A DNA stretch of 64,000 nt from Cupriavidus taiwanensis (GCF_900250115.1 NZ_LT984803.1:2941583-3005582), one strand, 5' to 3'. Shown: positions 18,457 through 28,123, counted from the first letter of the stretch. Made by a program: numbers and translations. Notes: a model not told the origin generated them from the sequence alone.

Positions 18457-19035
18457 ATGAAACGTCGAACCTTCCTTACGGGCAGCGCGGGTCTGGCTCT
18501 CGGCACCCTGGCTACCGGCGCCTGCACCACCACCAAGCCCGAGGCGCCGAGCGACAAGTCGGCGCGCCGGCGCGAAATCGACTCGGGCGTGGATGGCACG
18601 CTGTCGCGCCTGTATAGCTCCGTCAACGGCTCGCGCGAGCTGGGCAACCGCGCGCGCGGCATCCTGGTGTTTCCCAAGACCCTGTCGGCGGGCTTCATCG
18701 TCGGCGGCGAGTATGGCGACGGCGCGCTGCGCTCTGGTGGCGCCACGCGCGGCTATTACCGGCTGGTCTCGGGCTCGGTAGGCTGGCAGATCGGGGCGCA
18801 GTCCAAGTCGGTGATCCTGATGTTCATGACGCAGGACGCCTACGACAAGTTCGTGCGCAGCAGCGGCTGGACCGTGGGCGTGGATGCCACCGTCGCGCTT
18901 GCCACGATTGGCGCAAACGGCGTGCTCGACACCAACACCGCCCAGCAGCCCATCGTCGGCTTCGTGCTGACCAATGCCGGCCTGATGGCCGGGCTCAGCT
19001 TCGAGGGCAGCAAGATCACCCGGCTCGACCTGTAG
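18457..19035 (+). CDS. SYLF-domain (Ysc84-type) lipid-binding protein
   Basis: 192 residues from ATG 18457 with AAGGAG at 18446-18451; the frame is open upstream to 18283 but lacks support. The N-terminus MKRRTFLTGSAGLALG is Tat-like and leads to the lipobox TGACTTT, so it is probably an exported lipoprotein. The SYLF domain is seen in ARGILVFPKTLSAGFIVGGEYGDGAL, GWQIGAQSKSVILMFMT and NAGLMAGLSFEGSKITRL. SYLF proteins bind phosphoinositide-type lipids in eukaryotes; the bacterial role is unclear. Confidence 0.9.
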   Translation: MKRRTFLTGSAGLALGTLATGACTTTKPEAPSDKSARRREIDSGVDGTLSRLYSSVNGSRELGNRARGILVFPKTLSAGFIVGGEYGDGALRSGGATRGYYRLVSGSVGWQIGAQSKSVILMFMTQDAYDKFVRSSGWTVGVDATVALATIGANGVLDTNTAQQPIVGFVLTNAGLMAGLSFEGSKITRLDL

Positions 19036-19053
19036 CGGTGCTTTGCGGGGCCA

Positions 19054-19090
19054 CCGCGCGACCGGCGGTCGCGCGGCGCCGGGCATTTTT
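19054..19090 (+). terminator. Possible terminator after the SYLF gene
   Basis: CCGCGCGACC (19054-19063) and GGTCGCGCGG (19067-19076) form a perfect 10-bp stem with a GGC loop. A T-run (TTTTT) comes only about 10 nt later, so termination is plausible but not canonical. Confidence 0.5.
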
Positions 19091-19140
19091 CGCCGCGCCG
19101 CGCCGCGGGCGTTAGAATTCGTCCCTTTGGCCGAATTCCC

Positions 19141-20039
19141 ATGTGGTTCAAGAATCTGCAGGTCCATCGTTTCTCCGCCCCGTGGTCGCCGAGCGCCGAC
19201 GAGGTCGAAGCCAGCCTGGCGAAACACGCCTTCTTTCCCGGCACCAGTCTCGAGATGCAGACGCAGGGCTGGGCTTCGCCGCGTGACAACGGCCAGCTGG
19301 TCCATACCGTCGGCCGCCAGATGCTGCTGACGCTGCGCACCGAGAAGAAGCTGCTGCCCACCACCGTGGTCAACCAGGTCACGCGCGCGCGCGCCGCCGA
19401 AATCGAAGAGCAGCAAGGCTACAAGCCGGGCCGCAAGCAAATGAAGGAACTCAAGGAGCAGGTCACCGAAGAGCTGCTGCCGCGCGCCTTCAGCATCCGC
19501 CGCGACACGCGCGTGTGGATCGACCCTGACCATGGCTGGCTTGCCATCGACGCCGCCGCCGCGGCCAAGGCCGATGAAGTGCGCGGCATGCTGTTCAAGG
19601 CGCTGGACCCGCTGCCGCTGATCAACCTGCACGTCAACCAGTCGCCGGTGGCGGCCATGACCGAATGGCTGGCCGGCGATGCCGCCCCGCCGGCTTTACC
19701 GTCGACCAGGAAATCGAGTTGCAGTCCGGCGCCGAAAGCAAGGCCACGGTCCGCTACGTGCGCCACCCGCTCGACGCCGAAGACCTGCGCCGCCATATCG
19801 CCGCCGGCAAGCGCTGCACGCGCCTGGCAATGACCTGGAACGACCGCGTCTCGTTCGTGCTGACCGACGGGCTGGTGGTCAAGAAAGTGGCGCCGCTCGA
19901 CGTGATCAAGGAACAGGCCGACGGCACCGCGCACGATGAAGACGAGCGCTTCGACGCGGACTTCACCATGATGGCGGGCGAGCTGTCCGGCATGCTGGTC
20001 GACCTGACCGAGGCGCTGGGCGGCGAGCGCAAGGCCTGA
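19141..20039 (+). pseudogene. rdgC: Recombination-associated protein RdgC, broken by a one-base frameshift
   Basis: The first frame (19141 to about 19690) encodes [21 protein letters not shown] and the RdgC core through [11 protein letters not shown]. The rest ([17 protein letters not shown] to GGERKA) is in another frame up to 20039. Adding one C to the CCCC run at 19685-19688 restores a continuous protein of about 299 residues, the normal RdgC length. RdgC is a ring-shaped DNA-binding protein that limits RecA action. As given, the product would be truncated and frameshifted; because the break is in a homopolymer it may be a sequencing error. Confidence 0.85.
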
Positions 20040-20093
20040 GCCGACGCCATCGCACCAACGTGGCGCTGTCACCGGACCGCGCCACGCCCGCGG

Positions 20094-20537
20094 CTATTCC
20101 ACCCAGTTCACCTTCGGGAAGCGCCCGGCGAATCCCGCCGGCATCGCCACCACCCGCCTGGCCACGTAGTCGAAGAAGACGAAGCCCGACTTGGCCATCG
20201 CGATCAGCGCGCCATCGGCCGGCCGCGTGATGCGGAAGATGATGTCGCCGCCGTACTTGTTGAAATCCATCACGCCCACCTCGAACAGCAGCTGGTCGCG
20301 CGCATGGGCCTCGTTGCGGTACATCGTCGCCAGGTCGGTGACGATGATGCCGACCCCTTCCGCGCGCACATCGTCGCTGCCCAACTCAAACAGGAACCGC
20401 GCCCGCGCCTCCGAAATCATTGAGATCATCGAATCATTGGCAAGGTGGTTGGCCGAATTGATGTCCGTCACGCGCACAGTGAGGTGCGTGGCGTAGCAAA
20501 GCTGGTCGGCGGGCAGGTCGAGTTTGAGGCGGGCCAT
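20094..20537 (-). CDS. Thioesterase-superfamily (hotdog-fold) protein
   Basis: 147 residues. The N-terminal part has the 4-hydroxybenzoyl-CoA-thioesterase-like pattern HLTVRVTDINSANHLANDSMISMISEA, where the usual catalytic D-x-x-x-H-x-N is represented by D-INSANH-L-AN. A hot-dog helix and strands follow (EVGVMDFNKYGGDIIFRI). It probably hydrolyses an acyl-CoA in the cytoplasm. The neighbours do not define a pathway. It is convergent with rdgC. Confidence 0.82.
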   Translation of the reverse strand: MARLKLDLPADQLCYATHLTVRVTDINSANHLANDSMISMISEARARFLFELGSDDVRAEGVGIIVTDLATMYRNEAHARDQLLFEVGVMDFNKYGGDIIFRITRPADGALIAMAKSGFVFFDYVARRVVAMPAGFAGRFPKVNWVE

Positions 20538-20815
20538 GATGGTTCAAGCTGGAAATGGATCAAGCGCCGCACGGACCGGATTTACTGACCGCGCCGGCAG
20601 CGGCGGCGCCATCATAAGCGATGCCGCGGTTCGGATTGCGGCAGTCCGCATGCCCCTGCGCCAACCCGATCCGGGTAAGTACCCCCTACCGTTTTCGTCC
20701 ATCCCGCCGATGCCGCGACGCATCGCGGCCTCGTACGCTGCGCGTTGCCGTGGCCACTGGCGTACTGACGCCCGGGCCGCCTGCCCACACGACGTCAATC
20801 ACTGGAGGAAACACC

Positions 20816-21808
20816 ATGCAAGCCGACCGCCGCAAGGCCCTGCACTGGCTGGGAGCCGGATCCCTGGCCGCCGCCGCTTCAACCCTGGGCATCGGCCCGG
20901 CCCGGGCCCAGCAGTCCTGGCCGGGGCGCCCGGTGCGGCTGGTCGTGCCCTACCCGCCCGGCGGCGCCACGGACGTGCTGGCGCGCGCGCTGGGCGACCC
21001 GCTGGGCAAGCTGTGGCAGCGCCCGGTGATCGTCGAGAACCGGCCCGGCGTCGGCGGCATGATCGGCGCCGACGTGGTCGCCAAGTCGCAGCCGGACGGC
21101 TACACGCTGCTGCTGGGCCTGCCCAGCCTGGTGCAGACACCCTACATGGTGGCCAAGCCGCCGTTCGACCCGCTGCGCGACCTGACCGCCATCGGCCAGC
21201 TGTGCACCTCCAGCCTGGTGCTGACCGCCAGCGCCGCCATGCCGCGCACGCTGCCGCAACTGGTGGCCCTGGCCAAGTCGCAGCCGGACAAGCTCTCGTA
21301 TGGCACCTATGGCATCGGCACCGGCGCCCATCTCTACATGCAGGTGTTCCTGAAGAATGCCGGCGCCCAGCTGGTCCACGTGCCGTACAAGGGCGAAGCG
21401 CCGATCGCCACCGACCTGATCGGCGGCCAGATCTCGCTGGGCACGCTGTCGCCGATGACGGTGCGCCAGCATGCGCGCACCGGCAAGCTGCAGCCGCTGG
21501 CGGTGACCGGCAACACCCGCGCGCCGATGCTCCCCGACGTGCCCACCTTCCAGGAACTGGGCTACAAGGGCCTGGACGGCCCCGCATGGCTGGGCCTGTT
21601 CACCACCGCCGGCACGCCGCAGGCCATCGTCGACAAGATCGCGGCCGACGTTGAAACGGTGATGGCCGCGCCCGATATCCGCCAACGGCTGGGCGATCTG
21701 GGGCTGATCGTCAAGACCACGCAGCCGGCGGCGTTCGCGGCGGCGACCCGGGCTGACCAGGCGTACTGGGTCAGCGTGATCAAGGAGCACAATATTCGCC
21801 TCGACTGA
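20816..21808 (+). CDS. Bug-family (tripartite tricarboxylate-type) periplasmic receptor
   Basis: 330 residues from ATG 20816 with GGAGGA at 20804-20809. A signal peptide (MQADRRKALHWLGAGSLAAAA) ends near ARAQQSWP. The mature protein opens with the Bug signature WPGRPVRLVVPYPPGGATDVLARAL and has AKSQPDGYTLLLG and VPYKGEAPIATDLIGGQI, typical of receptors that bind carboxylates. No matching TctA/TctB membrane genes are adjacent, which is common for orphan Bug genes in Burkholderiales. The 278 nt upstream hold no gene that I can support. Confidence 0.93.
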   Translation: MQADRRKALHWLGAGSLAAAASTLGIGPARAQQSWPGRPVRLVVPYPPGGATDVLARALGDPLGKLWQRPVIVENRPGVGGMIGADVVAKSQPDGYTLLLGLPSLVQTPYMVAKPPFDPLRDLTAIGQLCTSSLVLTASAAMPRTLPQLVALAKSQPDKLSYGTYGIGTGAHLYMQVFLKNAGAQLVHVPYKGEAPIATDLIGGQISLGTLSPMTVRQHARTGKLQPLAVTGNTRAPMLPDVPTFQELGYKGLDGPAWLGLFTTAGTPQAIVDKIAADVETVMAAPDIRQRLGDLGLIVKTTQPAAFAAATRADQAYWVSVIKEHNIRLD

Positions 21809-21831
21809 GGCGCCGCAGCGCCGGCGTCTGC

Positions 21832-22731
21832 TCAGATGCCGGCTTCTCCGCACCAGCGCACCAGCGCATCGCGGAAGTCGCGGCACAGCGGCGACAGGTA
21901 GGCAGTGGCCCGCCAGAACACGGCCAGCTCATATTGCCAGCACATGTCGTCGCCCTCGATCGCTTGCAGCCCCTGCCCCAGCGCCTGCCCCAGCAGGCGC
22001 TGGGGCATGATGCCGAGCAGGTCGGTATTGCGCAGCAGGTCGGCGAACGACACCGATGAACTGGTGCTTTCAACGGTCACGCGCGGTGGCGGCAGCCCGC
22101 GGCTGGTGAAGCGACCCTCAAAGCCGCTGCGCACATAGAGCGAGGTGGCGGGCGCCACCCAATGCTCGTCGACCAGGTCGGCCAGCGAACGCCAGCGCGC
22201 GCGTCGCGGATGATCGGCGCGCGCCACCACTTGCAGCGTCAGCGCCCCCAGCGGCAGGTACTCGACGCCCTCGGTGGCGCCGTCCGGCATGGCGGCACAG
22301 ACCAGGTCCACCTCGCCGCCCTGCAGCGCGGCCATCAGCTGCGGGCTCAGATGTGTGGCGATCGAGAACCGGGCCAGCGGCCGGCTGGCCAGGAATTGTT
22401 CCAGCAGCGGCGAGAACAGCGACGGCACCAGGTGCGGCAGCGTCGCCACGCGCACCTGGCCGACGCGCGCGTGGCGCTCGTCGTTGATCTCGTTCTCCAT
22501 GTCGTCATTGGCCAGCACGATGCGCCGCGCGTGCGCCAGCAGCTTGTGCCCGACCGCTGTCAGCATGACGCCGCGCGGCATGCGCTCGAACAGCTGCATG
22601 CCGGCTTCCGCCTCCAGCCGCGCCAATACCTTGGACAGCGACGACTGGGTCAGCCCCAGCGTGCCTGCGGCCTTGTGCAGGTTGCCGTGCTCGGCCACGG
22701 CCAGGAACAGTCGGAGATCTTCGGTCCTCAT
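21832..22731 (-). CDS. LysR-family transcriptional regulator
   Basis: 299 residues from ATG 22731; the frame is open much further upstream (to 23232) but that part is antisense to the Bug gene. The N-terminal HTH is MRTEDLRLFLAVAEHGNLHKAAGTLGLTQSS in pattern, followed by a standard effector domain. It is divergent from a Bug/class II aldolase/TauD gene group, and the 244-nt gap contains a T-N11-A palindrome. It is the likely regulator of that group. Confidence 0.92.
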   Translation of the reverse strand: MRTEDLRLFLAVAEHGNLHKAAGTLGLTQSSLSKVLARLEAEAGMQLFERMPRGVMLTAVGHKLLAHARRIVLANDDMENEINDERHARVGQVRVATLPHLVPSLFSPLLEQFLASRPLARFSIATHLSPQLMAALQGGEVDLVCAAMPDGATEGVEYLPLGALTLQVVARADHPRRARWRSLADLVDEHWVAPATSLYVRSGFEGRFTSRGLPPPRVTVESTSSSVSFADLLRNTDLLGIMPQRLLGQALGQGLQAIEGDDMCWQYELAVFWRATAYLSPLCRDFRDALVRWCGEAGI

Positions 22732-22790
22732 GGCATTCCAGTAATGCCGGGTTTCGCGATGTTGCCGGTCCGGCGCGGCCATTCTAGTGC

Positions 22791-22841
22791 GCGATTCCAG
22801 TTCGGAATCGCTTTGCCGGATGCGGGCATCCCTGCATCCGG
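22791..22841. promoter_or_regulatory. Two inverted repeats in the LysR/Bug divergent region
   Basis: GCGATTCC (22791-22798) and GGAATCGC (22804-22811) form a perfect 8-5-8 palindrome that includes a T-N11-A LysR box (TTCCAGTTCGGAA). Close by, CCGGATGC (22816-22823) and GCATCCGG (22834-22841) form a second inverted repeat. The pair fits the recognition plus activation site layout of LysR regulators. Confidence 0.6.
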
Positions 22842-22975
22842 ACAGGCGCCATAGACTCTTCCGCAGGCAGCGCAGGACCGCGATCATGCACAGCCCGGAC
22901 ACACGGGACACCCTGGACGCATCCGGCCACAGCCGCGTCCGCGCTGCCGCGGACCGAACCAGACCAGGAGACCAC

Positions 22976-23974
22976 ATGCCCCGCCCCCCCGACGCCCGCC
23001 GGCGCGCCTTGCTGAAGGCCATGCCGGCGGCGGCGCTCGCCCCCGCCATGGCCGCGTTCGGCCTGCCCGCCACCGTGCGCGCCCAGGCCTGGCCCACGCG
23101 CCCCATCACCCTGATCGTGCCCTTCACCGCCGGCGGCGCCACCGACGTGCAGATGCGGGCGCTGTGCCTGGCGGCCTCGAAGACCCTGGGCCAGCCGATC
23201 GTGATCCAGAACCAGCCCGGCGTAAGCGGCACGCTGGGGCCCGCCGCGATGGCGCGCAGCGCGGCGCGCGACGGCTACACGCTGGCGTTGATCACGCCGG
23301 CGCTGTTCCGCCTGCCGCACCTGCAACCGGTGAGCTACGACGCCATCCAGGACTTCACCTACATCATCGGCCTGACCAGCTATGTGTACGGGATCTCCGT
23401 GCCGGCGGGCTCGCCGTGGCAGCGCTTCGGCGAGTTCGTCGGATACGCGCGCGCCAACCCCGGCAAGGTCAACGTGGCCGCGGTGGGCACCGGCTCGCTC
23501 GGCCAGATCACCGTGCGGCGGCTGGAGCAGCAGGCCGGCATCCGGCTCAACTTCATCCCGTTCAAGGGCGGCGCCGATGCGCTCGCGGCGCTGTTGGGCG
23601 GCCATGTCGACGTGATGATCGAAGCCGGCTGGGGCGCCATGGCCGAAGCCGGCAAGGTGCGCCTGCTGGCCGTGGCCGAGCCGCAGCGCCTGAAGCGCTG
23701 GCAGGCCGTGCCCACCTTGCGCGAGCTGGGCTACGACATCACCGTCCAATCGGAAATCGGCATTGCCGGCCCGCGCGCGCTGGGCCCGGCAGTGGTCGCC
23801 ACGCTGCACGATGCGTTCCGCCAGGCGACGTCGGACCCTGCCTACGTGCGCGCGCTGGAAGCCGAATCGATGCCCAACCGCTATATGAGTACCGCCGACT
23901 ACCAGCACTACGCCGCGTCGCAGTTCGCCAGCGACAAGCGGCTGGTGGCAGAGCTCGGCATCCGGCTGGACTGA
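22976..23974 (+). CDS. Bug-family periplasmic receptor
   Basis: 332 residues from ATG 22976 with CAGGAG at 22965-22970. The Arg-rich, Tat-like signal (MPRPPDARRRALLKAMPAAA) ends near VRAQAWP. The mature part shows WPTRPITLIVPFTAGGATDVQMRAL, ARDGYTLALI and FIPFKGGADALAALLGGHVDV. It heads a likely operon with the class II aldolase (27 nt later) and the TauD-like dioxygenase, suggesting that the ligand is the substrate of those enzymes. Confidence 0.93.
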   Translation: MPRPPDARRRALLKAMPAAALAPAMAAFGLPATVRAQAWPTRPITLIVPFTAGGATDVQMRALCLAASKTLGQPIVIQNQPGVSGTLGPAAMARSAARDGYTLALITPALFRLPHLQPVSYDAIQDFTYIIGLTSYVYGISVPAGSPWQRFGEFVGYARANPGKVNVAAVGTGSLGQITVRRLEQQAGIRLNFIPFKGGADALAALLGGHVDVMIEAGWGAMAEAGKVRLLAVAEPQRLKRWQAVPTLRELGYDITVQSEIGIAGPRALGPAVVATLHDAFRQATSDPAYVRALEAESMPNRYMSTADYQHYAASQFASDKRLVAELGIRLD

Positions 23975-24000
23975 GCCAGCGCACCTGCAGGAGCCCTACC

Positions 24001-24771
24001 ATGAGTGAAGCCGATCCGATCCGTCCCGCCGCCATCACGGACGCAGAGTGGGCCACCCGCATCGAGCTGGCGGCGCTGTATCGCGCCATCCACCGGTACG
24101 GCATGACCGACCTGATCTACAACCACATCACCGCGCGGGTACCGGGCGAGCCGGAACATATCCTGCTGAATCCCTACGGACTGCTGTACCAGGAGGTGAC
24201 CGCATCCAGCCTGTACAAGATCCACATGAACGGCGACATCGTCTACCGCCCCGGTGGCGACGCCGGGGAACTAGGGCTGAACCCCGCCGCCTACGTGATC
24301 CACACGGCCGTGCATGCCGCGCGCCATGACGCGCTGTGCGTACTGCACACCCATACGCGGGCATCGTCTGCCGTCTCGGCAATGGCCTGCGGCCTGCTGC
24401 CGGTATCGCAGCATGCGCACATGTTCTATGGGCGCATCGCATACCACGATTTTTCCGGGCCGGTGGTCGATTTGGCGCAGCAGGGCCATTTGGTGCGGGA
24501 CCTGGGCGCGCACCACGCGATGATCCTGCGCAACCACGGCCTGCTGGTCTGCGGCCGGTCCATCGCCGAAGCCTTCTTCAACATCTACTGGCTGGAAACG
24601 GCCTGCAAGATCCAGGTCGATGCCATGGCCGGCGGCGAGCTGGTGATGCCATCGCAGGCGTCGCTGGAAGCCAGCCGCAAGGCTTTCGGCCGCATCGCCA
24701 TCCGCGGCGACCGCGAATGGGCAGCCGTGCGGCGCGAACTGGACCGCATCGATCCTTCATACCGGGACTGA
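24001..24771 (+). CDS. Class II aldolase/adducin-family protein
   Basis: 256 residues from ATG 24001; the frame is open upstream through the Bug gene in a shadow frame. The zinc-site motif VLHTHTRASSAVSA and the downstream ILRNHGLLVCGRS are characteristic. The family includes fuculose-phosphate aldolase and decarboxylases of small hydroxy acids; many Burkholderiales members sit with Bug receptors and dioxygenases and have no assigned substrate. It lies between the Bug and TauD genes on the same strand. Confidence 0.9.
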   Translation: MSEADPIRPAAITDAEWATRIELAALYRAIHRYGMTDLIYNHITARVPGEPEHILLNPYGLLYQEVTASSLYKIHMNGDIVYRPGGDAGELGLNPAAYVIHTAVHAARHDALCVLHTHTRASSAVSAMACGLLPVSQHAHMFYGRIAYHDFSGPVVDLAQQGHLVRDLGAHHAMILRNHGLLVCGRSIAEAFFNIYWLETACKIQVDAMAGGELVMPSQASLEASRKAFGRIAIRGDREWAAVRRELDRIDPSYRD

Positions 24772-24805
24772 GCCCGGTGCGACCGACTACCGAATGGAGA
24801 CCACG

Positions 24806-25846
24806 ATGACCCAAGCCATCCCCGCGGCCGATGCCGCAATTGTTGCAGTGTCAGTACCCGAACTGGGCCCCGACGTGCGCTGCCACGTGCTGCAGCCCGG
24901 CCGCCCGCCGCTGTTCATCGAACCCGCCGGCGAGGTGCTGCGCGAGCGCGCGCGCTTCCGCCAGTGGACGCGCGCGGCGCGCCCGGCGCTGGATGCGATG
25001 ATCCTGGCGCACGGCGGCGTCGTGCTGCGCGGCTTCCCCACCACGGGCACGGAAGACTTCGCCGATTTCATCGAGCAGTTTCCGGCCTTTGACGGCGGCT
25101 ACGCCGGCGGCCGCGCGCCGCGCGAAACCATCAGCGGCCGCGTGATGGAAGCCACGCGGCTGTCGGCCAGCGTGCGCCTGGCGGTGCATTCCGAAATGGC
25201 CTACCGCCGTGACTACCCGCGCCGCATTGCCTTTTTCTCGCGCAAGACTGCCGAGGTGGGCGGCGAAACACTGATCGCCGACGTGCGCCAGCTGGCCGAG
25301 CGCATGGATCCGGAGCTGGCCGGCAAGATCGCCACGCTGGGCTCCCGCACCGCCATCAATTTCGGCCCGCGGCGCGATGCGGACGATGCCTCGTACGCGC
25401 ATATGGACGAGCGCGGCTGGAACCAGTCGTTCCATACCGAGGATCCGGCCGAGGTGAACCGCCTCTGCGCCGAACGCGGGCTGGAGCCGGCGTGGCATGG
25501 CGACGGCAGCCTGACCGTGTTCAATGCGCTGGAACCGTTCGTGGTGCATCCGCAGACCGGGCGCAGGCTGTACCGCTCGATCCTGCATATGCAGCCGCAG
25601 GTGGAGCACCCGGAGCAGGAACGGGAACGTCGCCAGCGCCAGAAGTACCCCACCGGCTCCACGCTGGGCAACGGCGAGCCGCTTAGCGAGGCGGAGCGCG
25701 CCCATATCGACCAGCTCTGCGACCAGTCCACCTATAGCTGGCCGTGGCGCGACGGCGATGTGATGGTGCTCGACAACCTGCAGGTCTGGCACGGCCGCAA
25801 TGCCTACCAGGGCACGCGCGACGTGCAGGTGGCGCTGCTGGATTGA
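24806..25846 (+). CDS. TauD/TfdA-family Fe(II)/2-oxoglutarate-dependent dioxygenase
   Basis: 346 residues from ATG 24806, preferred over ATG 24794 because GGAGA lies between them at ribosome-binding distance. The iron ligands are probably His and Glu in AVHSEMAYRRDYP and a distal His in LQVWHGRNAYQGTRDV, whose Arg would bind 2-oxoglutarate. The first pair reads H-x-E rather than the more usual H-x-D. It oxidatively cleaves or hydroxylates an organic acid; the substrate is unknown. It is the last gene of the Bug/aldolase/dioxygenase group. Confidence 0.9.
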   Translation: MTQAIPAADAAIVAVSVPELGPDVRCHVLQPGRPPLFIEPAGEVLRERARFRQWTRAARPALDAMILAHGGVVLRGFPTTGTEDFADFIEQFPAFDGGYAGGRAPRETISGRVMEATRLSASVRLAVHSEMAYRRDYPRRIAFFSRKTAEVGGETLIADVRQLAERMDPELAGKIATLGSRTAINFGPRRDADDASYAHMDERGWNQSFHTEDPAEVNRLCAERGLEPAWHGDGSLTVFNALEPFVVHPQTGRRLYRSILHMQPQVEHPEQERERRQRQKYPTGSTLGNGEPLSEAERAHIDQLCDQSTYSWPWRDGDVMVLDNLQVWHGRNAYQGTRDVQVALLD

Positions 25847-25915
25847 GCCGGCGCAGACCGAAGGGCAGAACCGGGCGCGACGGTGTTCCGGCTGGACTGA
25901 GGTCCGGCCGGAGGC

Positions 25916-26623
25916 TCACTCGTCCTTTTCGTCGCCCGTGGGGAAATGCACGCCGGCCCGGCGTGCCGCCAGCATGATGTGGCGCTCCATCGCACGCTGC
26001 GCCTGCTCCGGCTGGCGCGCGGCCAGCGCCTCGATGATGGCGCTGTGCTCGACGAAGGTGGCATTGCGCGCGCCGCGCCGGTAGTACGGCAGGCGCTGGC
26101 TCTCGCGCATCACTTCGGCGCTTTCGCGCAGGATCTCGCGGATGACCTGGTTGCCAGACACCGTGACGATCTGCGTGTGGAATTCATAATCCAGCTGCGA
26201 GGCCTCGTCGTAGGCATCGGCCTCGATCGCCCGCTGCATCGTGGCCGCGTTCTGGCGCAGCTGTTCGATCTCGCCGGCGGAGATGGCCAGCGCGGCCAGC
26301 CGCGCGGTCAGCCCTTCCAGCGCGAAGCGCAGCTGGTAGATATCGATCAGCGAATGCGTGGCGGCAAAGCGCCACGGCGGCGTGGCCGCGGCGCTGTCGC
26401 CGGCGGCGGTCACATAGACCCCCTTGCCCGGACGCGACACCACCACGCCCATGCCCTGCAGGGTGGAGATCGCCTCGCGCAATGACGCGCGGCTGATGCC
26501 GACCTTCGCCGCCAGTTCCCGCTGTGCCGGCAGCAGCGTGCCCGCGGGAAACGTGCCGTCGCGCACCCATTGCTGGATAAGGCTGACGGCCTGGTTGGCG
26601 ACGGAGGCGGAAGATCCTGTCAT
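25916..26623 (-). CDS. FadR-subfamily GntR transcriptional regulator
   Basis: 235 residues from ATG 26623 (a TTG at 26656 is the alternative). The winged HTH has LLPAQRELAAKVGISRASLREAISTLQGMGVV, and the C-terminal FCD domain includes QLRFALEGLTARLAALA and the metal-binding LDYEFHTQI pattern. Operators of this subfamily are TGGTC-N-GACCA-like, and two such sites lie at 28124 and 28281 between the MFS carrier and ureidoglycolate lyase genes. A half site (ACTGGTC on the minus strand) occurs just upstream of its own start, near 26634. It is probably the local repressor. Confidence 0.92.
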   Translation of the reverse strand: MTGSSASVANQAVSLIQQWVRDGTFPAGTLLPAQRELAAKVGISRASLREAISTLQGMGVVVSRPGKGVYVTAAGDSAAATPPWRFAATHSLIDIYQLRFALEGLTARLAALAISAGEIEQLRQNAATMQRAIEADAYDEASQLDYEFHTQIVTVSGNQVIREILRESAEVMRESQRLPYYRRGARNATFVEHSAIIEALAARQPEQAQRAMERHIMLAARRAGVHFPTGDEKDE

Positions 26624-26728
26624 ACGTGCGGGGGGACCAGTAAGGGTGAGGCGCAAGGGGCGACGCGCGAGCGGCGCAGCGCCGGTTGCCGGAAATTCTA
26701 GCCGACAAACCCGCGCCCGCCCCGCCCC

Positions 26729-28063
26729 TTACTTGTTGACCAGCCTGGCCGGCACCGAGTACGTCAGCAGCGCGCCGCACAGCAGCACCGCCGCCAGCAC
26801 GAACATCGCCGCATCGGTGCTCTGGGTGGCATCCTTGATCAGCCCGATCATGTAAGGGCTGATAAAGCCGGCAAGGTTGGCGAACGAGTTGATCAGCGCA
26901 ATGCCCGCCGCGGCGCCCACGCCCGACAGGATGGCCGTGGGCAGGCTCCAGAACAGCGGCGACGTAGCCAGGCTGCCGCCGGCGGCCAGCGCCAGCGCGG
27001 CGAGCGACAGCGCGGTGTTGTGGCTGAACACGGCGCTCAGCACCAGGCCCGCGGCCGCGCAGCAGAACGGCACGATCAGGTGCCAGCGGCGTTCGCGCAT
27101 GCGGTCCGAACTGCGGCTGACCAGGATCATCGAACACACCGCCACGCCGAACGGGATCGCGGTCAGCAAGCCCACGTCCAGCACGCTTTTCACGCCGGTC
27201 TGCTTGATCAGCGTGGGCAGCCAGAAGGTCAGCCCGTACTGGCCCATCACCGTGCAGAAGCAGATCATCGTCATTTTCAGCACGCGCGGGTCTGTCACCA
27301 CGTGGCGCAGCGACATATGCCCGCTCTTGTGCGCATTCTCCGCGGCGATATTGCGCTCCAGCAGCGCCTTCTCGTCCGCCGTCAGCCAGCGCGCGGACTG
27401 GATGTTGTTGTCCAGGTACCAGAGCACGGCCACGCCCACCAGCAGCGACGGCACCGCCTCGATCACGAACATCCACTGCCAGCCGCGCAGGCCGTTGACG
27501 CCGTGCATGGCCTCCATGACCCAGCCCGACAGCGGCCCGCCGAAGATGCCCGAGATCGGGATCGCGGCCATGAACAGCGCCACCATGCGCGCGCGCCGGT
27601 GCGAGGGGAACCAGTAGGTCAGGTACAGGATCATGCCGGGATAAAAGCCGGCCTCCGCCGCGCCCAGCAGGAAGCGCAGCACGTAGAACTGCGTGCTGGT
27701 CTGCACGAACATCATCGCCGCGGAGATCAGGCTCCACAGGATCATGATGCGAGAGATCGTGGCCTTGGCGCCGATGCGGTGCATCAGCAGGTTGCTCGGC
27801 ACCTCGAAAAAGAAGTAGCCGATAAAGAACAAGCCCGCGCCAAGGCCGTACACGGCCTCGCTGAACTGCAGGTCGGCCAGCATGTTCAGCTTGGCAAAGC
27901 CCACGTTGACCCGGTCCAGATAGGCCACCACGTAGCACAGCATCAGGAACGGCAGCAGCCGCCAGGCCACCTTGCGGTACACCGCGTCCTCCCGGGCCTG
28001 GGCGTGTGCCTGCGGCACGGCTATGCCATCCGGCCCGGCATGCGCGGCTTCTGTCGGAATCAT
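26729..28063 (-). CDS. MFS transporter, anion:cation symporter-type
   Basis: 444 residues from ATG 28063, which has AAGGAG at ribosome-binding distance; the frame is open to 28123 but that part would overlap an operator. Twelve membrane segments are visible, with ACS-family features such as FLMLCYVVAYLDRVNVGFAKLNM and GFYPGMILYLTYWFPSHRRARM. It moves an organic anion, in this context perhaps a ureide or a related acid. It is divergent from the ureidoglycolate lyase gene and codirectional with the GntR gene. Confidence 0.92.
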   Translation of the reverse strand: MIPTEAAHAGPDGIAVPQAHAQAREDAVYRKVAWRLLPFLMLCYVVAYLDRVNVGFAKLNMLADLQFSEAVYGLGAGLFFIGYFFFEVPSNLLMHRIGAKATISRIMILWSLISAAMMFVQTSTQFYVLRFLLGAAEAGFYPGMILYLTYWFPSHRRARMVALFMAAIPISGIFGGPLSGWVMEAMHGVNGLRGWQWMFVIEAVPSLLVGVAVLWYLDNNIQSARWLTADEKALLERNIAAENAHKSGHMSLRHVVTDPRVLKMTMICFCTVMGQYGLTFWLPTLIKQTGVKSVLDVGLLTAIPFGVAVCSMILVSRSSDRMRERRWHLIVPFCCAAAGLVLSAVFSHNTALSLAALALAAGGSLATSPLFWSLPTAILSGVGAAAGIALINSFANLAGFISPYMIGLIKDATQSTDAAMFVLAAVLLCGALLTYSVPARLVNK

Positions 28064-28123
28064 GGAAGTCTCCTTGGTTGTTCGAGTCATCGACGCGATC
28101 CGGTCGCAACCGGATTTCGTCAT

